Shown here: one piece after another, positions 1 to 9,362 of the stretch
Numbering within the stretch: the stretch's first letter is position 1
Layout: every line of letters begins with the position of its first letter
Source of the DNA: Chitinophagaceae bacterium
GTDB lineage: Bacteria; Bacteroidota; Bacteroidia; Chitinophagales; Chitinophagaceae
Assembly (NCBI GenBank): GCA_016719165.1
Contig: JADKAJ010000003.1
Span: 124,001-188,000 of the forward strand
Direction: 5' to 3'
Length of the DNA stretch: 64,000 nt
Notes under the pieces: model-generated
What the model was told of the DNA's origin: nothing
Seen by the model: the letters and a program-made list of their open reading frames with translations, nothing else
Database searches by the model: none
Made by a program: the position numbers and the translations under genes

Positions 1-1
1 T

Positions 2-130
2 AATCCAATAAGATTTATTGATTATGACGGTATGGCTCCAGAAGATATTGGAGTTAAAGTAAAGAGAGAAAATCAAAATGGTCAGATAACATTAAAAGCA
101 AGAGGCTACAATAAATCTCACAATCGTTGA
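2..130 (+). pseudogene. 3' end of an RHS-repeat polymorphic toxin (partial, stop-interrupted)
   Basis: The frame is open from the window edge to a TGA at 128-130. It begins NPIRFIDYDGMAPEDI, the signature that closes the RHS core of large secreted toxins in Bacteroidota (NPIxFIDPDGMAP-like). In that family the variable toxic tip follows this motif directly in the same polypeptide. Here TGA is followed immediately by TAA (131-133), and the same frame then stays open into the metallopeptidase segment ending at 691. The simplest reading is nonsense damage separating shell and toxin. The bulk of the gene lies left of the window, so whether the rest is intact cannot be seen. Confidence 0.75.
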
Positions 131-166
131 TAACAGGGAAATTATGGCCAGGCACAGCAGCAACAA

Positions 167-691
167 TTGAAAGCTATGGTTGCAAAAGCTTATAGCGGCC
201 AGATTTATACTACTTCTAAAGATGCAAGAGGAAAGGATATCACCACTGTCATTGATGTAACAGCAAACCTAAATCTTACTGTAGTGTCTGATGCGAGCAA
301 AGCAAATAGTACAGATTATATCATTAGTCTTATTGATGATATTCCAGCACAGAACACAAGTGAAGGCTATGTTGACCCGGTAGGACTTGCAATGGGTGAT
401 GGGGATGTCGGAGCAGTTGAGCTAAATCGTTCTGGCTCTTATGTGAATAATGTTATTACTCATGAATTAGGTCATATAATGGGCGCAAAACATTCAGAGA
501 ATAGTATAATGAATAAATCAATAGATACTAATCCAAGCAATCAATATACTAATGGTAATCACACAATACGAAAAGCAACATTCGGTTGGATGTCACCACT
601 GCAAACAGGAACACACAATAATAGATGGGGAACCACAGAGGATAGCAGAAAGGAGTTAAAAAGATTTATCCAGAATAGTAATATACAATAG
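167..691 (+). pseudogene. Zinc metallopeptidase tip of the RHS toxin (cut off from its core)
   Basis: The 174-codon frame contains HELGHIMGAKH (about residues 99-109), the HExxHxxGxxH zinc site of metzincin-type peptidases, followed by an SIMN stretch resembling a Met-turn. It has no signal peptide, and the first usable codon is a TTG with no ribosome site. It lies in the same frame as the RHS tail, separated only by two stop codons and eleven codons. This fits an RHS C-terminal toxin domain rather than an independent secreted protease. If the stops are real it is probably not made. Family assignment rests on the motif only, and the target is unknown. Confidence 0.65.
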
Positions 692-707
692 CTTAAAGGT
701 TTGTATT

Positions 708-1277
708 ATGTCAAAACTTATAAAATTCCTTTTCTTCTCTTTGATTATTGCATCTTGTAATAAGAATAAATCATCCAAAGAGAAAGGCTCTAAAGAAATA
801 GAAATCGGAATATTAAAAATAGGCATCCCTACTTCAGATAAATTTGTCCCAGGGTGGCGGTAGAATAGTTATGTAGCATATATTGTAAATGTTAAAAGAG
901 ATACTTTTCATATTGAATACGGAGGAGACAATATAATATATGACCTCTTTGATGTACCTCCGAAAGGGTTTCCATTAGAAGACAAAGAAAAATTCCAAAA
1001 GCAGTTTGGCAAGTTGCCTTCCCCGGATGAAGCTGTATTTACTAGTTCTCCAGAAGTAGATAATCTGCAAAATATTTTTCAAAGAATTTTTATTTGTATG
1101 ATACTATCAATAACCTTACCGTAAAGATTGTGCAACCAAGAGAATAGGTGAAGGAATGACAGGTTTATATATACCTAGATTACGAGACGGGAATAGTTTT
1201 AGTATTTATGCAAAGAATTTAGATAGTACATCACACCGAAACGCTTGACTATGTTTGAAACAATATCGTACAAATAG
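708..1277 (+). pseudogene. Decayed lipoprotein, possible immunity protein of the RHS toxin
   Basis: An ATG at 708 opens a lipoprotein signal (MSKLIKFLFFSLIIASC, lipobox IASC). The frame hits TAG at 861-863 but continues with coding character (NSYVAYIVNVKRDTFHIEYG). Sense then appears to move to a second frame around 1085-1097 (YDTINNLTVKIVQPRE), a third around 1144 (GEGMTGLYIPRLRDGNSFS) and back at about 1245 (LTMFETISYK, stop 1275-1277). A hairpin follows directly. Position right after the toxin tip and the lipoprotein signal suit an immunity protein, but this is inference. At least one nonsense and three frame changes mark it as dead. Confidence 0.6.
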
Positions 1278-1280
1278 CTG

Positions 1281-1305
1281 TAAAGTCCTGCTTTACCGGA
1301 CTTTA
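1281..1305 (+). terminator. Hairpin after the decayed lipoprotein
   Basis: Arms TAAAGTCC (1281-1288) and GGACTTTA (1298-1305) form an eight-pair stem with a nine-base loop, followed by a T-rich tract. It begins four bases after the stop of the preceding pseudogene. Confidence 0.55.
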
Positions 1306-1515
1306 TTGTTTTGCTTTTCCGCCCAGCGTCTCCTTCACAATCGTTCCAGCCCATGTCTGCAATGTTTAGTGTTGTGTGCGGCAGCCGACATTGGGCTAAT
1401 ACGAAGTAACAGGCTTGACTTGAAATCGAGATTTTCTAATCTAGTATTTTACAACTGATTTTGTACATTGCAGTAAGTTCTTTGAACCGGGTATTATTAT
1501 CCGTTCGGGTTAATA

Positions 1516-2397
1516 ATGCAAGGGATTAGCAGTAAGGCATTATCATTGGGAAACCCTGAAAATAAGAATGAAAAATTTCAAGGTCAACCATTAGACGACG
1601 ACCTAGGATTAAATTGGTATGGATTTAAGTGGCGGAATCATGACCCACAAATTGGAAGGTTTATCGAAATAGACCCACTGGCTGAAGATTACGTTTATAA
1701 TTCTACATATGCCTTTTCTGAAAACAAAGTAACGAATCATATAGAACTTGAAGGATTAGAAGCTGTATCTGCCGGTAACCCTCAAGGCTATTTAGTGGAG
1801 GGCTTTAGGCAAATATTCCAAGCAGCAGGTAACCTTTTTTCATTTAAAGCAGAAGTTCATGTTAATAAAGAGGTGGAAGTTAAAACAGAAGTTAAAACTC
1901 CAGTCGGTACAGTTGAAAATAAAACAACAACAACTGTAGTCGAAAACAAGGTGGAGTTGAAGACCAATTTTGGCGACTACTTTAAAAATGGTGGTGGAAA
2001 GATGGTTGAATTTTCAGCAGGAAGCAATGCCGTTTCTAAAGTTGAAAATACCACAACTGCCACAGTAAACACACCAGGAGCACCTCTTAAAATGTTCTCG
2101 AAAACTACTTTGGATGCAAATGGAAGAAGTCAAACAACTTCAGTTGGCACAGGAACTTCAGTAGCCGTTGGCGATAAAGGTAAGGTTACTGTATCTGCTG
2201 TAGGGTTTGTTACACAACAACAAACAGGAACTAATGCAGGGCAAAATACTTTTGGTTTTAAAGCTGCCGTTGATGCAACATTTGTAAGTAAGCCTGTTAT
2301 TATGGTTAATACACCAGCAGTAAAAGTAACTACTAACAGTCAAACGACAGTCGGCGGAAGCGTTACTCAAACATATAAACTCCCATGGCAATGGTAA
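1516..2397 (+). CDS. Orphan RHS tip: end of RHS core plus variable C-terminal domain
   Basis: Residues 20-75 hold the terminal RHS-core signature: LGLNWYGFKWRNHDPQIGRF, then IDPLAEDY and a degenerate version of the NPIxFIDPDG motif. About 215 residues of a Thr/Val/Lys-rich, repetitive domain follow that I do not recognise (alternating VEVKTEVKT, TVENKTTTTV stretches). In-frame homology to RHS cores (YYYPFGLIMQGISSKA) begins at 1492, upstream of the ATG chosen here, so the ATG is an internal methionine of an ancestral long protein. There is no signal peptide. This matches displaced orphan tip modules that lie downstream of RHS genes and can recombine into the main gene. A small membrane protein overlaps its 3' end. 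Confidence 0.7.
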   Translation: MQGISSKALSLGNPENKNEKFQGQPLDDDLGLNWYGFKWRNHDPQIGRFIEIDPLAEDYVYNSTYAFSENKVTNHIELEGLEAVSAGNPQGYLVEGFRQIFQAAGNLFSFKAEVHVNKEVEVKTEVKTPVGTVENKTTTTVVENKVELKTNFGDYFKNGGGKMVEFSAGSNAVSKVENTTTATVNTPGAPLKMFSKTTLDANGRSQTTSVGTGTSVAVGDKGKVTVSAVGFVTQQQTGTNAGQNTFGFKAAVDATFVSKPVIMVNTPAVKVTTNSQTTVGGSVTQTYKLPWQW

Positions 2398-2678
2398 AAA
2401 AGAATCTTTATTTAGTTCCTTTAATAATATTGATAGTAACAATTTTGTATGCTGTATATACTGTATCAACTACAGATATTGTATTCGGTAATAAGCATTA
2501 CTTAGGAATTTTGTTTATTGCAATATCTGTTATAAGTACTATTTTTAAAAAAGATTTAGGAATTTATTTTACAGGTATAACACTTTTGATTGGTACATTA
2601 AATTTTATTGCTTTTACTCCTGCAATCGAAGCCTATTCTTTTGGGTTTGGGTTGAATGATAAAAGCACAACGGGATAA
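2385..2678 (+). CDS. Small membrane protein, probable immunity partner of the orphan RHS tip
   Basis: The 97-residue product has about three hydrophobic segments (roughly 8-28, 38-53, 57-78) and a polar tail. It starts 13 bases inside the end of the preceding RHS tip, a spacing typical of translationally coupled toxin-immunity pairs. I recognise no family. The immunity role is inferred only from position, size and membrane character. After it, 2679-2889 is A+T-rich and holds no convincing gene. Confidence 0.5.
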   Translation: MAMVKKNLYLVPLIILIVTILYAVYTVSTTDIVFGNKHYLGILFIAISVISTIFKKDLGIYFTGITLLIGTLNFIAFTPAIEAYSFGFGLNDKSTTG

Positions 2679-2889
2679 AAAAATACAGATGTTTTCATTT
2701 TTGGTATTGCTCTTATACCTGATATTAAATGGAAAATTTTTACTTAGTAAAATAATTAAACTTTAATTATCCCCCAATTTCAGTAGAATGTTGAGCGGTT
2801 GTCCATCATCTGCAACGATGGGCTGCAAATAATAAAAGCTAAAGAATCCCGGTACTGTGAGAGGGCTTTGTATTGAAGAATAAATTTGA

Positions 2890-5800
2890 TCAAAAATCCA
2901 ATCCCATCGCAAAGTAATACATCGGCCTCCCTTTAAACACACCGTTCATTTCCCAGGCTGCATCAAAGCGCAGGAAATATCCGAGCAATGTACTCCTGGC
3001 TCCAAAGCCATAACCACCTGCGAAAGGACCCACACCACCTGCTTTTACCCTTACCGTTATCGGTTGAGAGGTATAAGAAACAGAAGGTCTTTGTATTTTA
3101 TCATAGGTGCCATTCCATGCCGTACCCAGATCCACAAACTGAACTATCTGGAAATTGCGGAGGAAAGCATTGTTAATAGGTTTATTGAAGAAAGTGGTAA
3201 ATACAGGAACCCTTACTTCGCTATTTATTACCAGAGCATTATTGCCATTGGCAACATTCTGCTTAAAGCCTCTCATGTTCACTGCCAATGATTGATAAGC
3301 ATATTCAGCATCCGGGTCAGGGGTGTTGGATGGATCAAAATAGCGGAAGGAACCATTATCCCGCTGGTTCTGTCCAAACATCAGCCAGTTATCAACACCA
3401 CCGAGGAAGTAGATAAATTTTTGGGTACCCCAGGAAAAGTCAGCAGCACCCCGAACGGCCCAGATAATATTGCGATAAATAGGCAGGTAATGGCGGGCAT
3501 CAAATCCCACATTCATGGTGTAGGGGAAGTCACCACTTCCGGTTTTATTATTTTTTCCGATCTGTGCATTATAATCAAAGTATATTTTCCAGCGTAGACC
3601 GTTCCAGATATTGAGTGCCGGGGTGATGGCATCATCATGCACAAATTCTATATGTGCCAATGCATAGGTTAACCTGTCATCTTTTCCCCGTAAGGATTGT
3701 TCAGGGAAAAATTCATTTGCCAGTTTTACATATTTATCACTGCGATAGCCAACATTCATGCGCAGACTTCTGATTTTGCTGAAAGGGTAGCTTGCTGTAA
3801 CCTGGTAAAGATTCGAATACTGTTTTGCATTGAAAGCAGTAGAATCTGTATATAACGGGGGATTTTTTACTACCGTACGGTAATAAGTGATCCCATAGTC
3901 TATCCTTTTCTTCAGGTATTGCGTGGTGAATACATATTCATTATTTGTAAGGTCAGGACTGATACGGAAGCCACCAGCCACTTTCCAGTCTTCAAACAGG
4001 TCGGATGTTCCTACCCGGATGATACCATTCAGCGGATCGTTATTACTGAGCTGGATGGGACCATACCCGCCCTGGTAAGGCTGAAAACGGGTGACCAGTA
4101 CATTATTATTGAAACCGCTTACGAGATAATCATTAAAAAATTTAGGTGGCCGGTATTCATATACTTTTGCTTTTTTCAATACAGATTCTTTTATTATTTC
4201 ATCTGCTTTTACCACATCGCCTACTTTTTTGGTACTATCAGGTTTCTCCTCTTCAAAGCCGGTGTTGAAAAAATCTTGTTGTTTTTTAGCCAGGCTATCT
4301 GTTTTAGACGTTTGCACAGCTTCCAGGCGGGCAGCTTTCTTTTCTTCTTCAATTACTTTTCTAATGTATTCGGTTGGTCTTGCGTTTACATTGCGGCGAC
4401 GTAGTGTATTTTCATCCACTTTCAGACGGTAGAGCAATTTAACATCACCAAGCTTCACTACTTCACTTACCTGCTGGTTATCACCGGCAGTACGGGTTTC
4501 CAACATACTGCTCTGGTAATTGGTCAGGGGAAACACATAAGAGGAATCATTGGTAATAGAAACAAAGCCCACAGAATCAATATCGGTTTTACCCCATTCT
4601 TTCAGCAAGCTGTCCACCTCTTTTTGTGGTGGGTTGCGGAGCATTTCATCGCCGATAAAAACCAATGTATCCAAACCAGCCCTTTCTGTTTTAAAGAAAC
4701 CGGCATAGCGGTTATTGATACCATTCTCATCGCTTATGAAAGTAAAGTGAGAAGTATTGTATTGTGAAGGAAATCTTGCATTGCCTAATTTGAGATCGGT
4801 AAGTTTTGAAATTTGTTTAACATCAGATTTATTCCAGTTATCAACGAGGTATATATTAAAATGTTTGCCGGGTAATGAATCATCACTGCTGGCTGCATTA
4901 GCCGACGGACGGTTACTGGAGTAAATGATACCTGTTTTATTCGAAAGCTACAAAGGAAGGATCGAGTCATCGTACACATCATTAGTGATCTGTTCTACGG
5001 TTTGCTTATCTATTTTGTAAACGAATATATCTGTTTGACCACTTTTTACAGCACTTAGTAATAAAGTATTGTTGTCCAGCATATACTTCATATCCTGCAC
5101 CTGGTCAAATTTGTCGATTTCTTGTTTCCAGAGTTTAACCCTGTTCACCAGGTCATACACAAAGAATTTGGTTTTTCCTTCTTCATTATATAATACAGCT
5201 AATCTTGTACCCTTACCATCCCAGGCAAGAATAGGATAATTAGGATTTTTATCTTCTTCTCTTGAACGTACACCCAGTTTCAGTAATACTTTTTTATTGA
5301 CGAAGTTCTCCATTAATATTACCTGGTAGCGGCCCTGGTTAAATTCAACTACTGCATAAGTAAAGCTGCGGGGTACCGGGTTTGCATTAAAACGGATATA
5401 ATCTTTCTTGCCTATGTATTCACTTACAGAAAGCTGTCCTCTCGGGGTATTGCGACGGCCACGGATATCTTTGAAATACTGTGCCTGTACATCCGTCATA
5501 AAATCCCGCAGGATTACTTTGAATTTCTTTTTTGCAATTTTATAAGAAGCATTATTCAGGTTACGATAGATACGGGCCAGGTACAAAAAATAAGTGGTCT
5601 TACTCTTGCCATATTTATCAGCAATATATTTCCAGAATGAATGACCGGCCAACAATGGTTTTTCAAAAGCAAACTGGTAGAAATTGCGATAACTACCTGC
5701 CAGCATTACTCCCCGAAGGTCATCATCCAGCGTGGTGTTCCAGTTTTCTGCAGCGTAAGAGATATATCCATCGGTCAGCCATTTGGGAAGATCGAGCAGG

Positions 5801-6288
5801 GCCTGGTTAGCTGCAAATTCTCCGAGATCATCACCAAAGAGAAGATTCTCTACGAGGTTGCGGGCAATACCTTGCCTTATCTGGCGGCGGAGATTATCAT
5901 GATTGCCATCATAATACACAATCATTTTGTTGTTCACCAATTTGGTAACTCCACCGGTATTCTGCCAGTCAATACCGATACCGATATTGGACTGCTGCAT
6001 TTCATCATAATTATTGTAGATAACAATATTGATGCGGCGTTGTAATCCATATTCCACAAATTCCTCAATAGTTGGTAATTCTGCCTCAGCGATCTGGGCC
6101 ACATATTTACCCAATCCCAACCCATCCTGGCTGAAATAGCTATTGAAATTTTCAGTCTGGTAATATTTCCATTTGAATTTCTGGTATTGAACCCGGTTCT
6201 TTCCGAATTCCACGGTGTTCACTTGTGCTGCAGTTTCCACAGAGGCGAAAATGGAAAGACAGGCAATCAGGCTTAATACTTTCTTCAT
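2890..6288 (-). pseudogene. Secreted peptidase-MA-like / beta-propeller / outer-membrane barrel protein, frame-disrupted
   Basis: A signal peptide (MKKVLSLIACLSIFASVETAAQ) is followed by a peptidase-MA-like domain (about 25-260), a PD40/TolB-like propeller (about 290-620) and a C-terminal surface-antigen-type beta-barrel ending in the aromatic residue typical of such barrels (AMGLDF). The protease site is absent: the helix where HExxH is expected reads RQGIA before LPKWLTDGY. The 446-codon 5' part stops at 4948-4950, but the same frame continues from SNKTGIIYSSN to the end. Within the roughly 24 bases in front of that, the expected LDPSFVAF is present in another frame, so two compensating indels seem to flank it. 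Without them the protein would be about 1,132 residues. It could be damaged, or this may be a sequence error. Confidence 0.7.
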
Positions 6289-6386
6289 AATCTCTTTTTT
6301 CTGCCGGTAAAATGCCCGTTAAGAGCAGGCGGCATTATCTTTACAATTACTTCCCAATTTAAAACTAAAAGTACGAAAACCCATCC

Positions 6387-7031
6387 ATGTTAAGTGTTAA
6401 GTCATTCACTTTTAGCCCCGTTCAGGAGAATACTTATGTTTTGTATAACGAACAAAAGCAGTGTTGCATTATTGACCCCGGTTGTTATTTTCCCGGAGAA
6501 AGGGACGAATTAAAAACGGGCATTGAAAATACCGGTCTTACCCCTGTTTTGCTGCTAAATACCCACTGCCACCTGGATCATGTGTTTGGTAACAAATTCG
6601 TTCATGATACTTGGGGGCTCGACCTTCATATACATCAAAAGGAAAAACCGGTCCTGGATTTTGCTCCACAATCGGGCCAGATGTGGCAACTTCCTTTTGA
6701 CAATTATGACGGCCCGTTGGTTTACTTAAAGGAAGGAAATCGAATTAATATAGGGGAAGATGAACTGGAGATCCGTTTTACTCCCGGCCACTCACCCGGA
6801 AGTGTATCCTTTTATCATGAAGCAGGGGGCTTTATTATAGGGGGTGATGTATTGTTTAACCGCAGTATTGGTCGTACCGACCTGCCGGGGGGCAGTATGG
6901 AGGTATTGATTGAAAGTATCCAGACCCAGTTTTTTACCCTGCCGGATGACACCAAAGTGTATTCCGGTCATGGGCCGGTAACTACAGTAGGATTTGAGAA
7001 AATGAATAACCCTTTTGTGAAGATGTATTAA
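6387..7031 (+). CDS. MBL-fold metallo-hydrolase (glyoxalase II-like)
   Basis: The 214-residue protein has the metallo-beta-lactamase signature THCHLDH (59-65), a further ligand in TPGHSPGS (His135), Asp154 in GGDVLF and His in SGHGP near 195, which together bind two metal ions. Its length and layout match the short YcbL/GloB-like thioester hydrolases (hydroxyacylglutathione hydrolase family). The substrate cannot be read from the sequence. No signal peptide is visible, so it is probably cytoplasmic. It is transcribed divergently from the propeller/barrel gene, and its stop overlaps the stop of the convergent flippase gene. Confidence 0.85.
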   Translation: MLSVKSFTFSPVQENTYVLYNEQKQCCIIDPGCYFPGERDELKTGIENTGLTPVLLLNTHCHLDHVFGNKFVHDTWGLDLHIHQKEKPVLDFAPQSGQMWQLPFDNYDGPLVYLKEGNRINIGEDELEIRFTPGHSPGSVSFYHEAGGFIIGGDVLFNRSIGRTDLPGGSMEVLIESIQTQFFTLPDDTKVYSGHGPVTTVGFEKMNNPFVKMY

Positions 7032-8602
7032 GCAACTTTTGGTTTCAATATCCTGCCTATCAACGGCATTTTTTCAAACTCCTTCCGCTCTACATTCAAT
7101 ACTAATAGTGTAAACAGGCCGATGAAACCAACGGCCACAGCCCGGTTTATCCAATGGTTCAGTTCGAAAAGTAAAAATGCCTGGTGCAGTCCGAAAAGAA
7201 GTAAACATATGACAATGTAAGCCACCAGTTTTTTCCAGGCATAAGGTATGGGATAATATTTTTGACCCAACTTATAACTTACCACCATCATAAAACCGTA
7301 ACAAAGAATGGTGGCAATGGCGCAGGCCATATAACCGAGAATGGGAATAAATATCCAGTTGAATAAGATGGTAATGGCTGCTCCACCCAAAGTGATCCAG
7401 GCACCGGTCAGGTTCTTGTTCTTTATTTTATACCAGATAGACAAATTGTAATAAATGCCGAGAAATATTTTAGCAGTCATCAGTATGGGCACTACTTTCA
7501 GCCCGGTGTAATATTCCGGACGTTTGGTTCCCATAAAGTATTTCCATATTTCCAGAAACAAGGTTACGCCAAGAAAACAAAAACAGCAGGCAATCACAAA
7601 AAATTTCATCACCCTTGCATAGGTTTTTTGTGCGTTTTCACTGGTGGATTGTTTAAAGAAAAAGGGTTCTGCTCCCATACGGAATGCCTGTATGAATAAT
7701 ACGATCAATACCGCCAGTTTGTAATTGGCAGAATAGATACCTGATTGGGAAAATGCTTCTTCTGTAGATCCGGGCAACAATTTCAATAACATGATGCGAT
7801 CAATTGTTTCATTAATCATGCCACCGAAACCAACGATGATCAGCGGCCAGCTGTAACTCATCATCTCCTTCCAGAAACCGGGATTTAGCCGGAATTTGAA
7901 ATGAAAGAATTCTTTGCTCAGTAATAATAAGGTGATACCGCTTGCGATCAGGTTGGCAAGAATTACATACCCAAGGCCAATTTTTGGATCATATAATGTA
8001 GCAAACAGGTTGTCTGCATTTTTTTCATATTCATTTTTACAAACCACCAAAAAGAAAATCACCAATCCCACATTGATAAGGATGTTCAGAACTTTTATCG
8101 CGGCAAATTTTCTGGGCCTTCCGTCAAATCTTAGTTTGGCAAATGGCATTACGCTGAGGGTGTCCAGTGCCACAATAAGAATGACCCAGGAAATATATTC
8201 CGGGTGTTTGGGCATTTCCAGGAATGTAGCAAAACTTTGTGCAGACAAAAGCAAAAGACCCGTGAATAGAACAGTTGTAACTATGATAGATGAAGAACAG
8301 GTATTGTAAACTTTTGATTCAGGCTGCAGTGCTGAAAAACGGAAATAAGATGTTTCCAGTCCGTAGGTGTAGATAATATTAAGAAAAGCAGCGATGGTAA
8401 AAAGGGTACTTATTTTACCGTATTCGCCGGATGCGAAAATAGTAACCAGCAGTGGTGTCAGCAGGTAATTGAGAAACCTGCCGAAAATACTGCTCATTCC
8501 ATACCACAATGTTTGCCCTGCCAGCTTTTTAATACCACTCAAAGGATTGGAATTTTTGTTTCTGCTCACTCCGGCAATCGATCCGAAGGGATAGCTGAAC
8601 AA
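7028..8602 (-). CDS. Polysaccharide/lipid-linked oligosaccharide flippase (MOP superfamily)
   Basis: The 524 residues form about 14 hydrophobic segments with the amphipathic start typical of Wzx/MurJ-like exporters (LAGQTLWYGMSSIFGRFLNY). Such proteins flip lipid-linked sugars across the inner membrane. No glycosyltransferases flank it, so the substrate is open. The first 25 residues are polar and the real start may be a later codon just before SGIKKLAGQ. The 3' end overlaps the convergent MBL hydrolase by three bases. Confidence 0.8.
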   Translation of the reverse strand: MFSYPFGSIAGVSRNKNSNPLSGIKKLAGQTLWYGMSSIFGRFLNYLLTPLLVTIFASGEYGKISTLFTIAAFLNIIYTYGLETSYFRFSALQPESKVYNTCSSSIIVTTVLFTGLLLLSAQSFATFLEMPKHPEYISWVILIVALDTLSVMPFAKLRFDGRPRKFAAIKVLNILINVGLVIFFLVVCKNEYEKNADNLFATLYDPKIGLGYVILANLIASGITLLLLSKEFFHFKFRLNPGFWKEMMSYSWPLIIVGFGGMINETIDRIMLLKLLPGSTEEAFSQSGIYSANYKLAVLIVLFIQAFRMGAEPFFFKQSTSENAQKTYARVMKFFVIACCFCFLGVTLFLEIWKYFMGTKRPEYYTGLKVVPILMTAKIFLGIYYNLSIWYKIKNKNLTGAWITLGGAAITILFNWIFIPILGYMACAIATILCYGFMMVVSYKLGQKYYPIPYAWKKLVAYIVICLLLFGLHQAFLLFELNHWINRAVAVGFIGLFTLLVLNVERKEFEKMPLIGRILKPKVA

Positions 8603-8714
8603 AAGTAGTTGTTAGCCTGACAAAAAACGAATTCCGGCCCAGGTAGATATTTTATTTAAGACAATTGCAACGCTTTTGAGCCTTGCTGTATCTTTATCCT
8701 CAAAATCACTTGAT

Positions 8715-9362
8715 ATGAAGAAGTTACTCTTATCCTTTTTAATTGTTTTAGCTGTTGATAGTATTGTTTCGGCACAAGCCTATGAGGGGACTGTGGAATT
8801 TGATAAAAAAAAGCAGGAAGCTTTTATGATCGATTACCCCTACCCGCCGGAAGCGGTGGAAAATGCAATTACCAAAAAAATGGAGAAGCTGGGTTATAAA
8901 CCAAAAGAGGAAAAAGGCATTTTTAATAAGGACAAAGGATTCAGGATATATAAAGACGCATTTGTTACAGAGATCAATGAGGAGAGGATGGATTATATTA
9001 TTAAAGTTGAGTCCAGGGGCAGAAAAAACCAGGGTGAATCTGTAGTATACATGATCCTGCAGAAAGATGGGAGTAACGCAAAAACTGCTTTTGATGCGTA
9101 CCAGGTTGAAAAAGTTAAGACTTTCCTCAATGGTCTTCAACCGGATGTGCTGGCCGAAAACCTGGAGCTGGACATAAAAGCACAGGAAGAAGCGGTTGGT
9201 AAAGCCGAAAAGAAACTCAGGGGGTTGAAAGATGACCAGGATGACCTGGAAAAGAAACTAAAGAATAACAAAGATGCACAGCGGGATACAGAAAAAGAAA
9301 TTGAATCAAAGAAACAGGCGCTGGATGAGCTGAAGGCAAAAAGGGTCGTTGATAAGACCTAA
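8715..9362 (+). CDS. Secreted coiled-coil protein of unknown function
   Basis: The start was moved to the ATG at 8715, which gives a clean signal peptide (MKKLLLSFLIVLAVDSIVSAQA). The longer frame would place 13 unlikely residues ahead of it. The mature protein has an N-terminal alpha/beta-looking region (about 25-130). A highly charged C-terminal coiled coil follows (about 140-210, many KKL/EKE/DDLEK heptads). I do not recognise a family. It is probably periplasmic. Its stop overlaps that of the convergent peroxidase gene. Confidence 0.65.
   Translation: MKKLLLSFLIVLAVDSIVSAQAYEGTVEFDKKKQEAFMIDYPYPPEAVENAITKKMEKLGYKPKEEKGIFNKDKGFRIYKDAFVTEINEERMDYIIKVESRGRKNQGESVVYMILQKDGSNAKTAFDAYQVEKVKTFLNGLQPDVLAENLELDIKAQEEAVGKAEKKLRGLKDDQDDLEKKLKNNKDAQRDTEKEIESKKQALDELKAKRVVDKT

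Noticed and set aside
1255..1458. 67-codon frame over the hairpin after the decayed lipoprotein
   Set aside because: It reads through the terminator stem and has a cysteine/serine-rich composition typical of chance frames.
1361..1515. Possible tRNA or small RNA in the stretch before the orphan RHS tip
   Set aside because: A GGGTTA/TTCGGG-like string is present but no cloverleaf arms can be formed.
2158..2469. 103-codon minus-strand frame
   Set aside because: Antisense to the RHS tip, which shows clear coding homology on the other strand.
2691..2768. 25-codon hydrophobic frame after the orphan RHS immunity candidate
   Set aside because: Very short, A+T-rich and without supporting context.
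4785..4982. Separate minus-strand gene in the gap of the propeller/barrel protein
   Set aside because: The in-frame continuation of the large protein (SNKTGIIYSSN...) through this stretch explains it better. This frame is shifted and has no domain.
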